From CALXXL01 sp034926605 (GTDB lineage: Bacteria; Verrucomicrobiota; Lentisphaeria; Victivallales; Victivallaceae): a stretch of 63,035 nucleotides of DNA. A program made the translations under genes and the position numbers. The notes beneath the pieces are model-generated. The model ran no database searches and was not told the DNA's origin. It worked only from the letters and a program-made list of their open reading frames with translations. The stretch lies in assembly GCA_034926605.1 (NCBI GenBank), contig JAYFQV010000016.1:1-63035 (forward strand), in the 5' to 3' direction. Positions 26,320-34,800 of this stretch are shown one piece after another; the stretch's first letter is position 1; each line of letters starts with the position of its first letter.

Positions 26320-26947
26320 GAAGTTCTTCCCAGTTGCCGGCTTGGATGAGCGGCAAGACGGCCTTCACTTTTTCCGGCGGCCAGTCCCACCAGCGCAGCT
26401 TCAGCAGTTTTTCGACGGCCTCGTCCGGGAACCGCTTGCGGATCGGCTTGGCCGGCACTCCGCCGACGATGGTGTAGGGCGGCACGTCCCGGGTCACAAC
26501 CGCGCGCGCTCCGATGATGGCGCCGTCGCCTATTTTTACCCCGGCGAGGATCACCGCCTCGAAGCCGATCCACACGTCGCTGCCGATCTCGATGCCGCCC
26601 TTGTTGTCCCAGGCGGAGGCCACATCCTTCACGTCCAGACCCCATTCTTCGAAGAAGATCGGGAACGGATAGCTGGAAAGCGGCCTCATGGCGTGGTTGG
26701 CGGAGGTGAATATGAACTTGGCCCCGCAGGCGATGGAACAATATTTTCCGATCACCAGCCGGTCATGATTGACCGGATAGTGGTAGAGGACGTTGTTCCT
26801 GGCGAAGTCGGCGGGGTCGCGGACGAAATCGTTGTACATGGTGAAGTCGCCGATCTGGATGTTCGGGTCGTTCACCACGTTTTTCAGGTATACGGTGGCA
26901 GTGTCCCCGGTGCGGGGATATATTTTATCCGGATTCATTTTATGCAA
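26312..26947 (-). CDS. Vat/CatB-type xenobiotic acetyltransferase
   Basis: A 211-residue hexapeptide acyltransferase of the xenobiotic (streptogramin A/chloramphenicol) class. FIFTSANHAM contains the catalytic His, and the left-handed helix repeats IEIGSDVWIGFEAVILAG and VKIGDGAIIGARAVV follow, with the cap YTIVGGVPAKPIRKRF. The tail RWWDWPPEKV is characteristic of Vat/CatB proteins. An alternative start three codons later (MNPDKIYP) is possible. It may inactivate an antibiotic by O-acetylation, but environmental homologues often have other roles. Confidence 0.85.
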   Translation of the reverse strand: MHKMNPDKIYPRTGDTATVYLKNVVNDPNIQIGDFTMYNDFVRDPADFARNNVLYHYPVNHDRLVIGKYCSIACGAKFIFTSANHAMRPLSSYPFPIFFEEWGLDVKDVASAWDNKGGIEIGSDVWIGFEAVILAGVKIGDGAIIGARAVVTRDVPPYTIVGGVPAKPIRKRFPDEAVEKLLKLRWWDWPPEKVKAVLPLIQAGNWEELHE

Positions 26948-26999
26948 TATTCTTTCCTGTGCGCCGCGGCCGCCATCTCATGGCGAGCGGACGCGTTTT

Positions 27000-27449
27000 T
27001 CACTTTTTTTCAGTTCCCGTCAATACACGGTTCCGGTAGGTGAGGTCCGGCCTTGCGGTGAAGCCGCTGCTTTCCCAGAAATCGTTGCCCGACCGGTTGG
27101 ATTCGAAGACCACCAGCGCGGCTTTGCCGATACCCTCGGCCTCCAGCGCCCGTAGCGCGGCCTCGACCAGAGCCGAACCGATTCCCGACCGGCGGAATTC
27201 TCTGCCGACGGCGGTATGATAGATGAATCCCCGCCGCCCGTCGTGACCGGCCATGATGGCTCCGGCCAGCCTGCCGCCGACCAGCGCCACGAAGCTGGTG
27301 GAAGGATTGCGGCGCAGATATTTCTCAATCCCGCCGCGGGCGTCGTCCCGGCTGTTGAGCCCCATGTTTTCGGTGTCGGTCCACAGGTCGTAAGCCGCAT
27401 CGTAATCGGCGGCGGTCATCACCCTTATTTCAAAATCCCGGCGCGTCAT
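27000..27449 (-). CDS. GNAT family N-acetyltransferase
   Basis: A 149-residue GNAT with GFIYHTAVGREFRRSGIGSAL (motif A, R-x-x-G-I-G) and a C-terminal NDFWESSGFTARPDLTYRN, a segment typical of the YpeA/PhnO-like subgroup. Normal family length. It lies about 30 bp downstream of a CatA-type gene on the same strand. Acceptor unknown. Confidence 0.87.
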   Translation of the reverse strand: MTRRDFEIRVMTAADYDAAYDLWTDTENMGLNSRDDARGGIEKYLRRNPSTSFVALVGGRLAGAIMAGHDGRRGFIYHTAVGREFRRSGIGSALVEAALRALEAEGIGKAALVVFESNRSGNDFWESSGFTARPDLTYRNRVLTGTEKK

Positions 27450-27480
27450 TGCGGCACCGGGCGAAGTTCAAAATTCACGT

Positions 27481-28143
27481 TCAATCTCCCGAACTGTCGA
27501 CGGAATGAAACGACCGGTACAGGCTTTCCGGATCGGAAAACCACCGGCCTATCTCTTCGAAAAAGCGCGAAACATGCAGCCCGTCGATGAAACAATGATT
27601 GAATTTGACGCTGATCGGAACCAGCCCGTCCTGCAATTTTCCCCATGCCAGAATCGGAATCGCCTGGGAAAATTCCATCTCGGCCTGGGTTATCGAGTCG
27701 AAGTGCAGCCACGGCACGCAGTTTGCGCAGAAGAAATCGTCGCCGTGATCTTCCAGCGGCGCGGGTTCGCCGGACTTGGCCAGCTCGATCTTTGGCTGGG
27801 CGTGCTCCTTGAACAGTATGAAGTCCGGCCGGTATTCGCACCAGACCTGATGGAACATTTCCGCCGGAGTCAGAATCGGGGTCATCACCGCGATCTTGTC
27901 GAATTCCACCACCTTGTCCTTGATCGTCCGCTGCTTGATCTGCGGCACCCGGTTCGCGGCGCGCGTGATCGCGTAAAGCGCGAGCAGGAAGAACGATTCG
28001 TGATGCGCTTTCGCGTAGTCGTAGATCGTCTGCGCGTTGACGCTAACCGTAACGTTGAAGCATGGCGAGGCGAACTTGCGGTAAAATTCATAGATCTTGC
28101 GGCGCGGCCAGGTCTCGAGATCGATTTCTTTATAGCTGTTCAT
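27481..28143 (-). CDS. CatA-type chloramphenicol acetyltransferase homologue
   Basis: A 220-residue protein of the type A chloramphenicol acetyltransferase fold: start YKEIDLETWPRRKIYEFY, and near residue 185 NHCFIDGLHV, where His and Asp (H-x3-D-G) are the catalytic pair. Most CATs read HHAVCDG; here the first His is Asn while the catalytic second His is kept. PWLHFDSI matches the PWxxFT/S motif. The start at 28143 follows GGGAGAACAATC. A close paralogue lies at 28736-29365. Chloramphenicol resistance cannot be inferred with certainty. Confidence 0.85.
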   Translation of the reverse strand: MNSYKEIDLETWPRRKIYEFYRKFASPCFNVTVSVNAQTIYDYAKAHHESFFLLALYAITRAANRVPQIKQRTIKDKVVEFDKIAVMTPILTPAEMFHQVWCEYRPDFILFKEHAQPKIELAKSGEPAPLEDHGDDFFCANCVPWLHFDSITQAEMEFSQAIPILAWGKLQDGLVPISVKFNHCFIDGLHVSRFFEEIGRWFSDPESLYRSFHSVDSSGD

Positions 28144-28211
28144 GATTGTTCTCCCTTTTTTATGCAGAAATGGTTCCGGCCGCGCCGGGAATATCCGGCC
28201 CGGTTCGCCGT

Positions 28212-28709
28212 TCAGTCGATCGCCACGCCGTAGTCCAGCACGATGTTTCCCTTTTCGTCCGGTTCCACGAACCGCGGCAGCACATAGCGTTCGAAGAAGA
28301 ACGGCTTGTCGGCCACCGAGTAGCCGTGGGACAGAAGGTATTTGATCACGTCGTCGTGCATGGCGTAGATCGCGCGGTCGTTCTGCGGACCGCACAGGTA
28401 GGCCACCGCCACGTTGGCCGGCGGCAGTTCACGCATCTGGTAGCCGTGCGGCACCGGGGCGTCAACCCGGCAGAAGCGGCCGATCCAATACTCGAACATG
28501 CCGTTGTCCGTACGCATGAATCCCAGCAGGGCCCCGGCTTCGCCCGGGAGCATCAGCGGAAGCAGCGGCTCGCAGCCTTTTTCGTCCAGCCACGTGTGCC
28601 ACTGGTCGGCAAAGTTGCCCTGCTCGTTGCGGTCGTCGTTGGTGAAGCGCTTGCCTATCAGCCTGCGGCTCGGAAAACTTTCGATCGACAGTCTGGTTAT
28701 TTCAATCAT
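28212..28709 (-). CDS. GyrI-like/AraC effector-binding domain protein
   Basis: A 165-residue stand-alone GyrI-like small-molecule-binding domain (SOUL/BacM fold). It begins with the typical MIEITRLSIESFPSRRLIGKRF and ends YVLPRFVEPDEKGNIVLDYGVAI; the central Glu-containing FEYWIGRFC is usual. There is no HTH. A strong AGGAGG site precedes the ATG at 28709. It lies between two CatA paralogues and may bind the same small molecule. Confidence 0.75.
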   Translation of the reverse strand: MIEITRLSIESFPSRRLIGKRFTNDDRNEQGNFADQWHTWLDEKGCEPLLPLMLPGEAGALLGFMRTDNGMFEYWIGRFCRVDAPVPHGYQMRELPPANVAVAYLCGPQNDRAIYAMHDDVIKYLLSHGYSVADKPFFFERYVLPRFVEPDEKGNIVLDYGVAID

Positions 28710-28735
28710 TTCTCTCCTCCTTCCGCCTTTGCGAC

Positions 28736-29365
28736 TTAAAACCCGTTGAGATAATCTTGCAGTCCGTCCGCCAGCTTCCCGATGTGGACGCCGTCGACGA
28801 ACGAATGATGGACTTGAACCGAAAACGGCAGCATCAATTTGCCGTCGCGTTCGAAGAACTTTCCCCAGTCGAACATGGGTGCCGCCTGGTCGCGGTTTCC
28901 GGAAAAAGTGTGGGTGACATAGGTGAACGGCACCCACGGCATCGGTGAAAATATGAAAACGTCGTTTCCCGGCGGTCCGGTGAAGTATTCCCGCTGGCGC
29001 CCGGCGGTCTCCGCGGCCAGCGCCGCATATTCCTCCGCCGTCGGGCGCATCTCAACCTCCACGAATTTGAACAGCTCCGTATCCGCGTCCATATAGGTGA
29101 ATGCGGTGTTTATTTCGTCGAACAACACGACCTTGCCGTCGGCGAAGCGGTACCTGAACTCTTCGACCATGTTGGCGCACTTCGTCACCGCGTGGATCAG
29201 CGCAAACGTGAACGGCAGTTTTTTCGCCTTCGCGGCTGGCCTGAATCCGGTTATGTCCAGCTCGAAGCCCACGGCGTACTGCGGCTGCGCGCAGTTGCGG
29301 AAAACCTGGCAGTGCGTTGCCCGTTTCCAGTTTATCAGATCGATCTCACGATATTTGCCCTGCAT
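28736..29365 (-). CDS. CatA-type acetyltransferase homologue (paralogue)
   Basis: A 209-residue CatA-fold protein: YREIDLINWKRATHCQVF at the N-terminus, FSPMPWVPFTYVTH in the middle and catalytic VHHSFVDGVHIGKL near residue 187 with the full HH-x3-DG signature. It shares its order and motifs with the gene at 27481-28143, so a local duplication is likely. The ATG at 29365 is preceded by GAGGAGAGAAAAA; a longer frame starting at 29419 has no good site. Confidence 0.85.
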   Translation of the reverse strand: MQGKYREIDLINWKRATHCQVFRNCAQPQYAVGFELDITGFRPAAKAKKLPFTFALIHAVTKCANMVEEFRYRFADGKVVLFDEINTAFTYMDADTELFKFVEVEMRPTAEEYAALAAETAGRQREYFTGPPGNDVFIFSPMPWVPFTYVTHTFSGNRDQAAPMFDWGKFFERDGKLMLPFSVQVHHSFVDGVHIGKLADGLQDYLNGF

Positions 29366-29571
29366 TTTTTCTCTCCTCGCTTGCCGCGATTTCCGCCATT
29401 CGACGGCGGCGGTATTCATAAGTACGCGCCGGCGCGGTCTCTACTCAAAGTTAGCCCGTTTCGCCAAAAATGCAAATGGCATTGAGCGGAATATTCCGCC
29501 CCCGGCCGCCTGGACTCCGGATAATTTACCATAATTCCCTGCGATTGCGGTGGAAACGGCGGTGCGTCAAT

Positions 29572-29599
29572 TTGATTTTTACTTCAAGCGTGCTACATT
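29572..29599 (+). promoter_or_regulatory. Predicted sigma70 promoter of the DtxR-type gene
   Basis: TTGATT (29572-29577) and TACATT (29594-29599) are separated by 16 bp and lie 33 bp upstream of the ATG at 29632, with GGAG between. Confidence 0.45.
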
Positions 29600-29631
29600 C
29601 TGAATAGAAACAAACCCAACGGAGCCGCCAG

Positions 29632-30306
29632 ATGACGGAAAAATTGACCGCAAGCCTTGAGGACTATATCGAAGCGATCGCACAGCTGATCGCGGTGGAT
29701 GGCCATGCCCATTCAAAGGAGATCGCGGCAAAACTCAACGTCAAGATGCCGTCGGTGACCGGCGCCCTGCGCCAGCTGGCAAAGATGGACTATATCACCT
29801 ACAACACCCATCAGCCGGTTTTGCTGACTCCGGCCGGGCAGCTGGTGGCCAACCGGGTGATCCACCGGCACAAGGTGCTGAAGCGGTTCTTCTCCGAGAT
29901 ACTCGGGCTTCCGTCGGCGCAGGCCTCGGATGTGGCGTGCCGGATAGAGCACATTGTGGACGAGCAGACCATAGACCGGCTCGTTATATTTTCCGAGGCC
30001 ATCGGCAAGCGTTCCGACGCCCGTTCGCTTCAGATATACCTGACCGAGGCGATGGCCAATCTTGCGGACGGCGGCTACCGCGAAGTGTGCGTGCTCAGCG
30101 AACTTGCGCCGGGAGAGTCGGCCGAGTTTCTGCGTTTCGGCCGCAATCTTGCCGACGCGCAGCGCCCGCCGTTCCAGCCCGGCATGGTATTGACGCTGGA
30201 GTCGGTGTCTTTGGACAGAAGCAGCCTTAACGTCGCTTCCGGCGACCGGACTTTCGATGTGGCGGCGGCCGATGCGGAGAACCTGTGGGTGCGCCGCCGC
30301 GCCTGA
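29632..30306 (+). CDS. DtxR/MntR-family metal-dependent regulator
   Basis: A 224-residue regulator: N-terminal winged helix (LEDYIEAIAQLI, SKEIAAKLNVKMPSVTGALRQL), a metal-binding dimerisation domain (HRHKVLKRFF, then ASDVACRIEHIVDE), and a C-terminal FeoA/SH3-like domain (VLSELAPGESAEFL). The pattern H-R-H-K-V and C-R-I-E-H matches the DtxR metal ligands. It is convergent with feoB, and a DtxR-like box precedes the iron operon at 37855, so it is the obvious candidate iron (or manganese) regulator of that operon. Confidence 0.9.
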   Translation: MTEKLTASLEDYIEAIAQLIAVDGHAHSKEIAAKLNVKMPSVTGALRQLAKMDYITYNTHQPVLLTPAGQLVANRVIHRHKVLKRFFSEILGLPSAQASDVACRIEHIVDEQTIDRLVIFSEAIGKRSDARSLQIYLTEAMANLADGGYREVCVLSELAPGESAEFLRFGRNLADAQRPPFQPGMVLTLESVSLDRSSLNVASGDRTFDVAAADAENLWVRRRA

Positions 30307-30331
30307 TATTTCGACCTCCGGACAGGAAAAA

Positions 30332-30372
30332 GCGTTTCCCCCGGCCGCCGGATGGCAGTCGTGAGGAAACGC
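30332..30372. terminator. Possible shared hairpin between convergent genes
   Basis: GCGTTTCC (30332-30339) pairs with GGAAACGC (30365-30372), with further GC pairs inside the loop. It lies between the convergent ends of the DtxR-type gene and feoB, but has no clear T tract on either strand. Confidence 0.3.
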
Positions 30373-30390
30373 CCGGATTGGGTTGTTCCG

Positions 30391-32538
30391 TCAGCCAAGC
30401 AGCCTGGTTCCGAGGTTGAGCATCAATCCCGCCTGATAGACTATCAGCGTGGCGACATACGCCAGTGCGAAAAGACCGCCCGCCTCCGCAACCGCCATCT
30501 TCCACGAGTTCATCTCGCGTTTGATCACCGCAAGGGTGGCCAGACACGGGATGGACAGCAGACTGAACAGCATGATGCAGAATCCCTGGAGCGGGGTGTA
30601 GTTCGCAATCAGCTGTTCGCGCAGCGGCACCGACTCCTCATCTGCTTCACCCTCGGCGTAGAGGATGCCGAGCTGGGAGACGAACACCTCCTTGGCCGCC
30701 AGCGCGCCGATGCTGGCGGTGGTCAGCTTCCAGTCGAAACCGATGGGGCGGAACACCGGTTCGAGGAATTTGCCCACCCGTCCGGAGATGGTGTATTCCA
30801 TCGCTTCGGCCTGCTTCGCGTTTTCAATCGCCGCGATGGCATCGTCGCTTCCCTCCGCCGGGGGAGCTTCCTCGATCTGTGCTGTCTGCGCATCGTAATC
30901 CCTTGAGAACGTCTTCTTTTCCGGGAAGGTGTTGGCAATATACAGCACGATGGAGGTCAACAGAATGATCGTTCCGGCCTTGTGCAGGTACATCCTGCCG
31001 CGATCCCACATGTGCAGCATCAGGCTTTTCAGCGTGGGCATGCGATAGGGCGGCAGCTCCATGAGATATACCTCGCCGTCGCCCTTGAACAGGGTGTTCT
31101 TCATCAGCCGCGCCGCCACCAGCGCCACGATGACGCCGATCAGGTAGATTATCCACATCATCAGGGCCTGGTATTTCATGGCGAAGAAGGCCGGTATGAT
31201 CAGCGCGTATATCGGCAGCCGGGCGCCGCAGCTCATCAGGGGCAGAACCATGATGGTGGTCTTGCGGTCGCGCTCGGACTCGATGCAGCGCGTGGCCATG
31301 ATCGCCGGAACATTGCAGCCGAACCCCAGCACCAGCGGCACGAACGAACGCCCCTGAAGACCGAACCGCCGCATCACGCCGTCCATCACGAACGCCGCGC
31401 GCGACATGTAGCCGGAGTCCTCCAATATGGCGATGGCGAAGAACAGAAACAGGATGTTCGGCAGGAACACCAGTACTCCGCCCACGCCGCCGATCACTCC
31501 GTCGGTCAGCAGATTGCGCATATAGGGCAGCGTGGCGGCCGGCCACAGGCTTCTTACACCGTCGGAGAGCCAGCCGAATCCGGACTCGATCCAGCCCATG
31601 AACGGCTCGGCGCAGGTGAACGTGAAGTAGAACGTCAGGTAGATGATGAAGAAGAACAGCGGCAGGCCGATGTACTTGTTGGTCATCACCGTGTCGATAC
31701 GGTCGGAGATTTCGCGGCGGCGTTCGCGGGTCATGGAGATGGCGTCGCGGCAGGCTCCGGACAGCATCGCGTAGCGGCAGTCGGCCATGAAAGTGTCGGC
31801 TTCGATGGCGTGCTTGCTCCACAGATGGCGGAACTGTTCTTCCACCTTGTCGTAGACGGGCCGGAATTCCGGAAGGCGCAGTACGGAACCGTCGCGTTCA
31901 AGCAGCTTGATCGCAAAGAACCGCGACGGGATGTGACGGTACTTTTCGACGCCGAGCGCGTCGATGTCGGCCGAGACCTTGCCGATGGCGTCGTCGATGT
32001 CGGCACCGTAGGTCAGCATCGGGACGCCGTGGTTGTCGAGATCGGTAAGCGTTTCGGCCAGCTTGTTCAGCAGCAGCCGCACGCCGCCGGCCCGGCAACC
32101 GACGGTTTCGACGGCGGGAGAGCCGAAGTATTTTTCCAGCTTCGGCAGATCGAACCGGAGGCCCTTGGCGCGGGCCTCGTCGCTGATGTTGAACGCCAGC
32201 AGCATCGGGATGTGCAATTCGGCCAGCTGGGTGGTGAGATACAGGCTGCGGCGGGGGATGGTGGAGTCGATCACATTGATTATCAGATCGATGCCGGGGC
32301 CGGTGAGCTCCTGGAACACCACGTCTTCCTCCGGGGAACTCGACGAAAGCGAGTATACGCCGGGCAGGTCGATCAATTCGATCCGCATTCCGTTCAGCAC
32401 GAATTCACCGGTTTTGCTCTCGACCGTCACCCCCGGGTAGTTGCCGACATGCTGGCGCGCTCCGGTCAGGGCGTTGAATATGCAGGTCTTTCCGCAGTTC
32501 GGGTTTCCCGCGAGTGCGATTCTGAAATTCTTTTTCAT
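30391..32538 (-). CDS. feoB: Ferrous iron transporter FeoB
   Basis: A 715-residue FeoB. The N-terminal G domain has G1 GNPNCGKT (11-18), the G2/switch GNYPGVTVE (32-40) and G3 DLPG (57-60). The helical GDI-like domain follows, then the membrane part with two Gate motifs (FVPLVLGFGCNVPAIMATR with Cys, and AAKEVFVSQLGILY). It imports Fe2+ across the inner membrane. It starts 3 bp downstream of feoA and is last in an operon that also carries two secretin-like genes. Normal length. Confidence 0.96.
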   Translation of the reverse strand: MKKNFRIALAGNPNCGKTCIFNALTGARQHVGNYPGVTVESKTGEFVLNGMRIELIDLPGVYSLSSSSPEEDVVFQELTGPGIDLIINVIDSTIPRRSLYLTTQLAELHIPMLLAFNISDEARAKGLRFDLPKLEKYFGSPAVETVGCRAGGVRLLLNKLAETLTDLDNHGVPMLTYGADIDDAIGKVSADIDALGVEKYRHIPSRFFAIKLLERDGSVLRLPEFRPVYDKVEEQFRHLWSKHAIEADTFMADCRYAMLSGACRDAISMTRERRREISDRIDTVMTNKYIGLPLFFFIIYLTFYFTFTCAEPFMGWIESGFGWLSDGVRSLWPAATLPYMRNLLTDGVIGGVGGVLVFLPNILFLFFAIAILEDSGYMSRAAFVMDGVMRRFGLQGRSFVPLVLGFGCNVPAIMATRCIESERDRKTTIMVLPLMSCGARLPIYALIIPAFFAMKYQALMMWIIYLIGVIVALVAARLMKNTLFKGDGEVYLMELPPYRMPTLKSLMLHMWDRGRMYLHKAGTIILLTSIVLYIANTFPEKKTFSRDYDAQTAQIEEAPPAEGSDDAIAAIENAKQAEAMEYTISGRVGKFLEPVFRPIGFDWKLTTASIGALAAKEVFVSQLGILYAEGEADEESVPLREQLIANYTPLQGFCIMLFSLLSIPCLATLAVIKREMNSWKMAVAEAGGLFALAYVATLIVYQAGLMLNLGTRLLG

Positions 32539-32541
32539 TGG

Positions 32542-32862
32542 TTATTCCTCTTTTTTCAGCACGACGTTGGCGGCGTCGTCACGATGCATGGCCATGCTGG
32601 CTTCCATCACCCGGACCCGGATCAGGCCGCCGAACGGGGCGTGGGCTTCCATCACCAGCTCGCTGCCGGCCACCAGACCGACGTCGGCGAATTTCTTTCT
32701 GCCGCGCATGTGCGGCAGGATTTTCACGATGGTGGCGGTGGTGCCGACCGGCAGTTCGGCCAGCGTCAGTTCCTGATGGCCGTCATTGACGCGGTATTCC
32801 GGAATCTCGTCCGATGCGGCACCGCATCTGCAGTGGCACGAACATCCGTTGCAGTTTTTCAT
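32542..32862 (-). CDS. feoA: FeoA with N-terminal Cys cluster
   Basis: A 106-residue FeoA-type SH3 protein (LTLAELPVGTTATIVKI, DVGLVAGSEL, GGLIRVRV), the cytoplasmic partner of FeoB. Before the SH3 domain it has an unusual Cys-rich N-terminus, MKNCNGCSCHCRCG, with five Cys and one His in 14 residues, a plausible metal site. The ATG at 32862 lies 2 bp after the stop of the upstream secretin-like gene with GGGAGAATAACC as ribosome site overlapping that stop, so the two are translationally linked. Confidence 0.88.
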   Translation of the reverse strand: MKNCNGCSCHCRCGAASDEIPEYRVNDGHQELTLAELPVGTTATIVKILPHMRGRKKFADVGLVAGSELVMEAHAPFGGLIRVRVMEASMAMHRDDAANVVLKKEE

Positions 32863-32864
32863 GG

Positions 32865-34775
32865 TTATTCTCCCGGGGTGTTGTTGCGGTTCGTGTCGAT
32901 CAGGTACTGGCGGTATCCGAAGGTGTTTTTCTCTCCGGCGTTGCCGAGACGGTCTTCGATCGCCTTTATCGTTTGGGCGTCGTTTTCCGCCAGAACCTCT
33001 CCGGGGCGGACGGGAAGCACCTCGGCAACCACCAGCAGCTGGGACTTCTTGGTGGACTCGCTTTCGGTGGAGAAAGCCCATCCCAGCAGCGGAAGATCTT
33101 TCAGGAGCGGAATGCCGCCGGAGACGCTTACCACATCGCGTTTCTCGATGCCGCCGATGACCAGCCTGGTACCCTCGTTGGAGATCATGAACTGCGACGC
33201 CACGTCGGCTCCGTTCTGTATCCGCGGCTCTCCGGTGGAGGTGTAGCCGATCAGCGAACTGTTGGATACGCTCACGTCCAGCATGGTCGCCTTGTCGGTT
33301 ACGGACGGGGTGATGCTCATATGGAAACCGAATTCATTGGATGCGGTGGTGTTTATCCGGTTGCCCTTCCACGCCGTGATGTTGCCGCCGGTGTCGAAAT
33401 CGACGTTTTCGGCGGTCCATGTGTAGGTGCCGATCGCATCGTCGGCCTCGGCGGTGTAGCAGGTGACTTCGGCGACGCTGGCCTGTACCTTGGAACCGAC
33501 GTTTCTGCCGTCGACCTCGAACGAACCGTTGTCGATGGTCAGGAAGTAGCGCGCTTCGACGTCCTTGGACAGTTTCAGCACGGTGACGGTGGCGTCGGTT
33601 CCGCCGATCACGTCGGCCCCGGCGATGGTGATGGTCTTGCCGCCGGTCGAAATGGCGTTGAGCACATAGACCTCTTCGCTGTTCCAGCCGGTCACCGGCG
33701 TTTTGCCCTGCGGCGGCTGCGAGACGAAGGTGGAATCGGGCAGATAGATGCAGGCTTCGGTGAATTCACCGTTTTCAGCCGGTTCCGAGGTGGCGAGAAA
33801 CATCTGGCTGGTGCGCTCGATTTCGGCGGTTTCGCGGTTGCGCAGCGTCAGTTCGCAGGCGGTCATGACCTTCGCTTTGCCTTTGCTGACGAGGAAGTCG
33901 ATATATTTGGTGTTCCACTTCGGATTGAAGTTGTAATACTTCGTGTCAGACCAGCCGGTGCCCTTGGTGAGCACGGAACCGTCCGGCGCGTAGTTCTGCA
34001 TGAACCGGGCGCCGCCGTTGAACAGGTCGATGCCGTCGTTGTTTTTCCATGACTGGAAATCGAGGCCCAGCTTGGCGTCGTTTTCCGCGTCCAGTTCATA
34101 GACGGTGACCTTTGCACGGATCTCCGGATAGGGGCGGTCGTACGTCTTCAATACGCCGTCGATGTTTCCGCGGGAGAACCGGGTGGTCTTGAACAGCATG
34201 AGGTTGAGCTCCGGGTCGCACTTGATCCGGTCGGAACCGCCGATGTTTTCGGTCGGGTCGCCGTCGATGTCGGCTCCGGCGGCGCGCACCATCGCCTTCA
34301 GCTCGTCGGCCGGGCGGTATTTGGGAACATAGACATAGACCGGTTGGCCGGTGACGGAGGCGATCTTCGGCTGGTCGAGCGTTTCAACGATGCTGTCGAT
34401 GCCCTGACCGTTCTCCGAATCCTCGAACCGGTAGTCTTCCGCCGAGATCATCACTATTCCGGTGCCGTCGTTGTATTTGACGGCGGTGATGCCGGAGTCG
34501 CTTTCGTCCACCCGGCGGGTCTGTACGATTTCGCGCAGGTAAGCCCGGATCTCATAGGGATCGGCGTGCTTGAGCACATAAGTCTTGGTTATCACGTCCG
34601 GATCGGCGTTGTCCCGGATGAAATGGACCACCTGGGTGTCTTTTTCTATCTCCAGATTGAGCCGGGCGTCGATCCGGCTGTCCTTGTACGGCGCGGTGGC
34701 GTCCCCGGCCTGGAGTGAGGTTCCGGCCGAGGCGAGGATCGCCGCGACGGCCGCGACATTCGAGAAGTTTTTCAT
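32865..34775 (-). CDS. Secretin-like outer-membrane protein (GspD/PilQ type)
   Basis: A 636-residue exported protein with a signal peptide (MKNFSNVAAVAAILASAGTSLQA). The N-terminal part shows secretin N-domain features (TYVLKHADPYEIRAYL; VMISAEDYRFEDSE). The C-terminal part has the secretin core: EIRAKVTVYELD, FGFHMSITPSVT, RLVIGGIEKRDVVSVSGGIP and LLKDLPLLGWAF, the last a near-perfect secretin signature. It presumably forms or joins an outer-membrane ring. It directly precedes feoA in an iron operon, which is unexpected. A paralogue is immediately upstream. Confidence 0.8.
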   Translation of the reverse strand: MKNFSNVAAVAAILASAGTSLQAGDATAPYKDSRIDARLNLEIEKDTQVVHFIRDNADPDVITKTYVLKHADPYEIRAYLREIVQTRRVDESDSGITAVKYNDGTGIVMISAEDYRFEDSENGQGIDSIVETLDQPKIASVTGQPVYVYVPKYRPADELKAMVRAAGADIDGDPTENIGGSDRIKCDPELNLMLFKTTRFSRGNIDGVLKTYDRPYPEIRAKVTVYELDAENDAKLGLDFQSWKNNDGIDLFNGGARFMQNYAPDGSVLTKGTGWSDTKYYNFNPKWNTKYIDFLVSKGKAKVMTACELTLRNRETAEIERTSQMFLATSEPAENGEFTEACIYLPDSTFVSQPPQGKTPVTGWNSEEVYVLNAISTGGKTITIAGADVIGGTDATVTVLKLSKDVEARYFLTIDNGSFEVDGRNVGSKVQASVAEVTCYTAEADDAIGTYTWTAENVDFDTGGNITAWKGNRINTTASNEFGFHMSITPSVTDKATMLDVSVSNSSLIGYTSTGEPRIQNGADVASQFMISNEGTRLVIGGIEKRDVVSVSGGIPLLKDLPLLGWAFSTESESTKKSQLLVVAEVLPVRPGEVLAENDAQTIKAIEDRLGNAGEKNTFGYRQYLIDTNRNNTPGE

Positions 34776-34800
34776 GATTATCTGTTTCCTTTTGTTTTCA

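Noticed and set aside
30982..33246. Plus-strand open frame of 754 codons across feoB and feoA
   Set aside because: Antisense to two unambiguous genes; Gln/His/Gly-rich composition typical of high-GC shadows.
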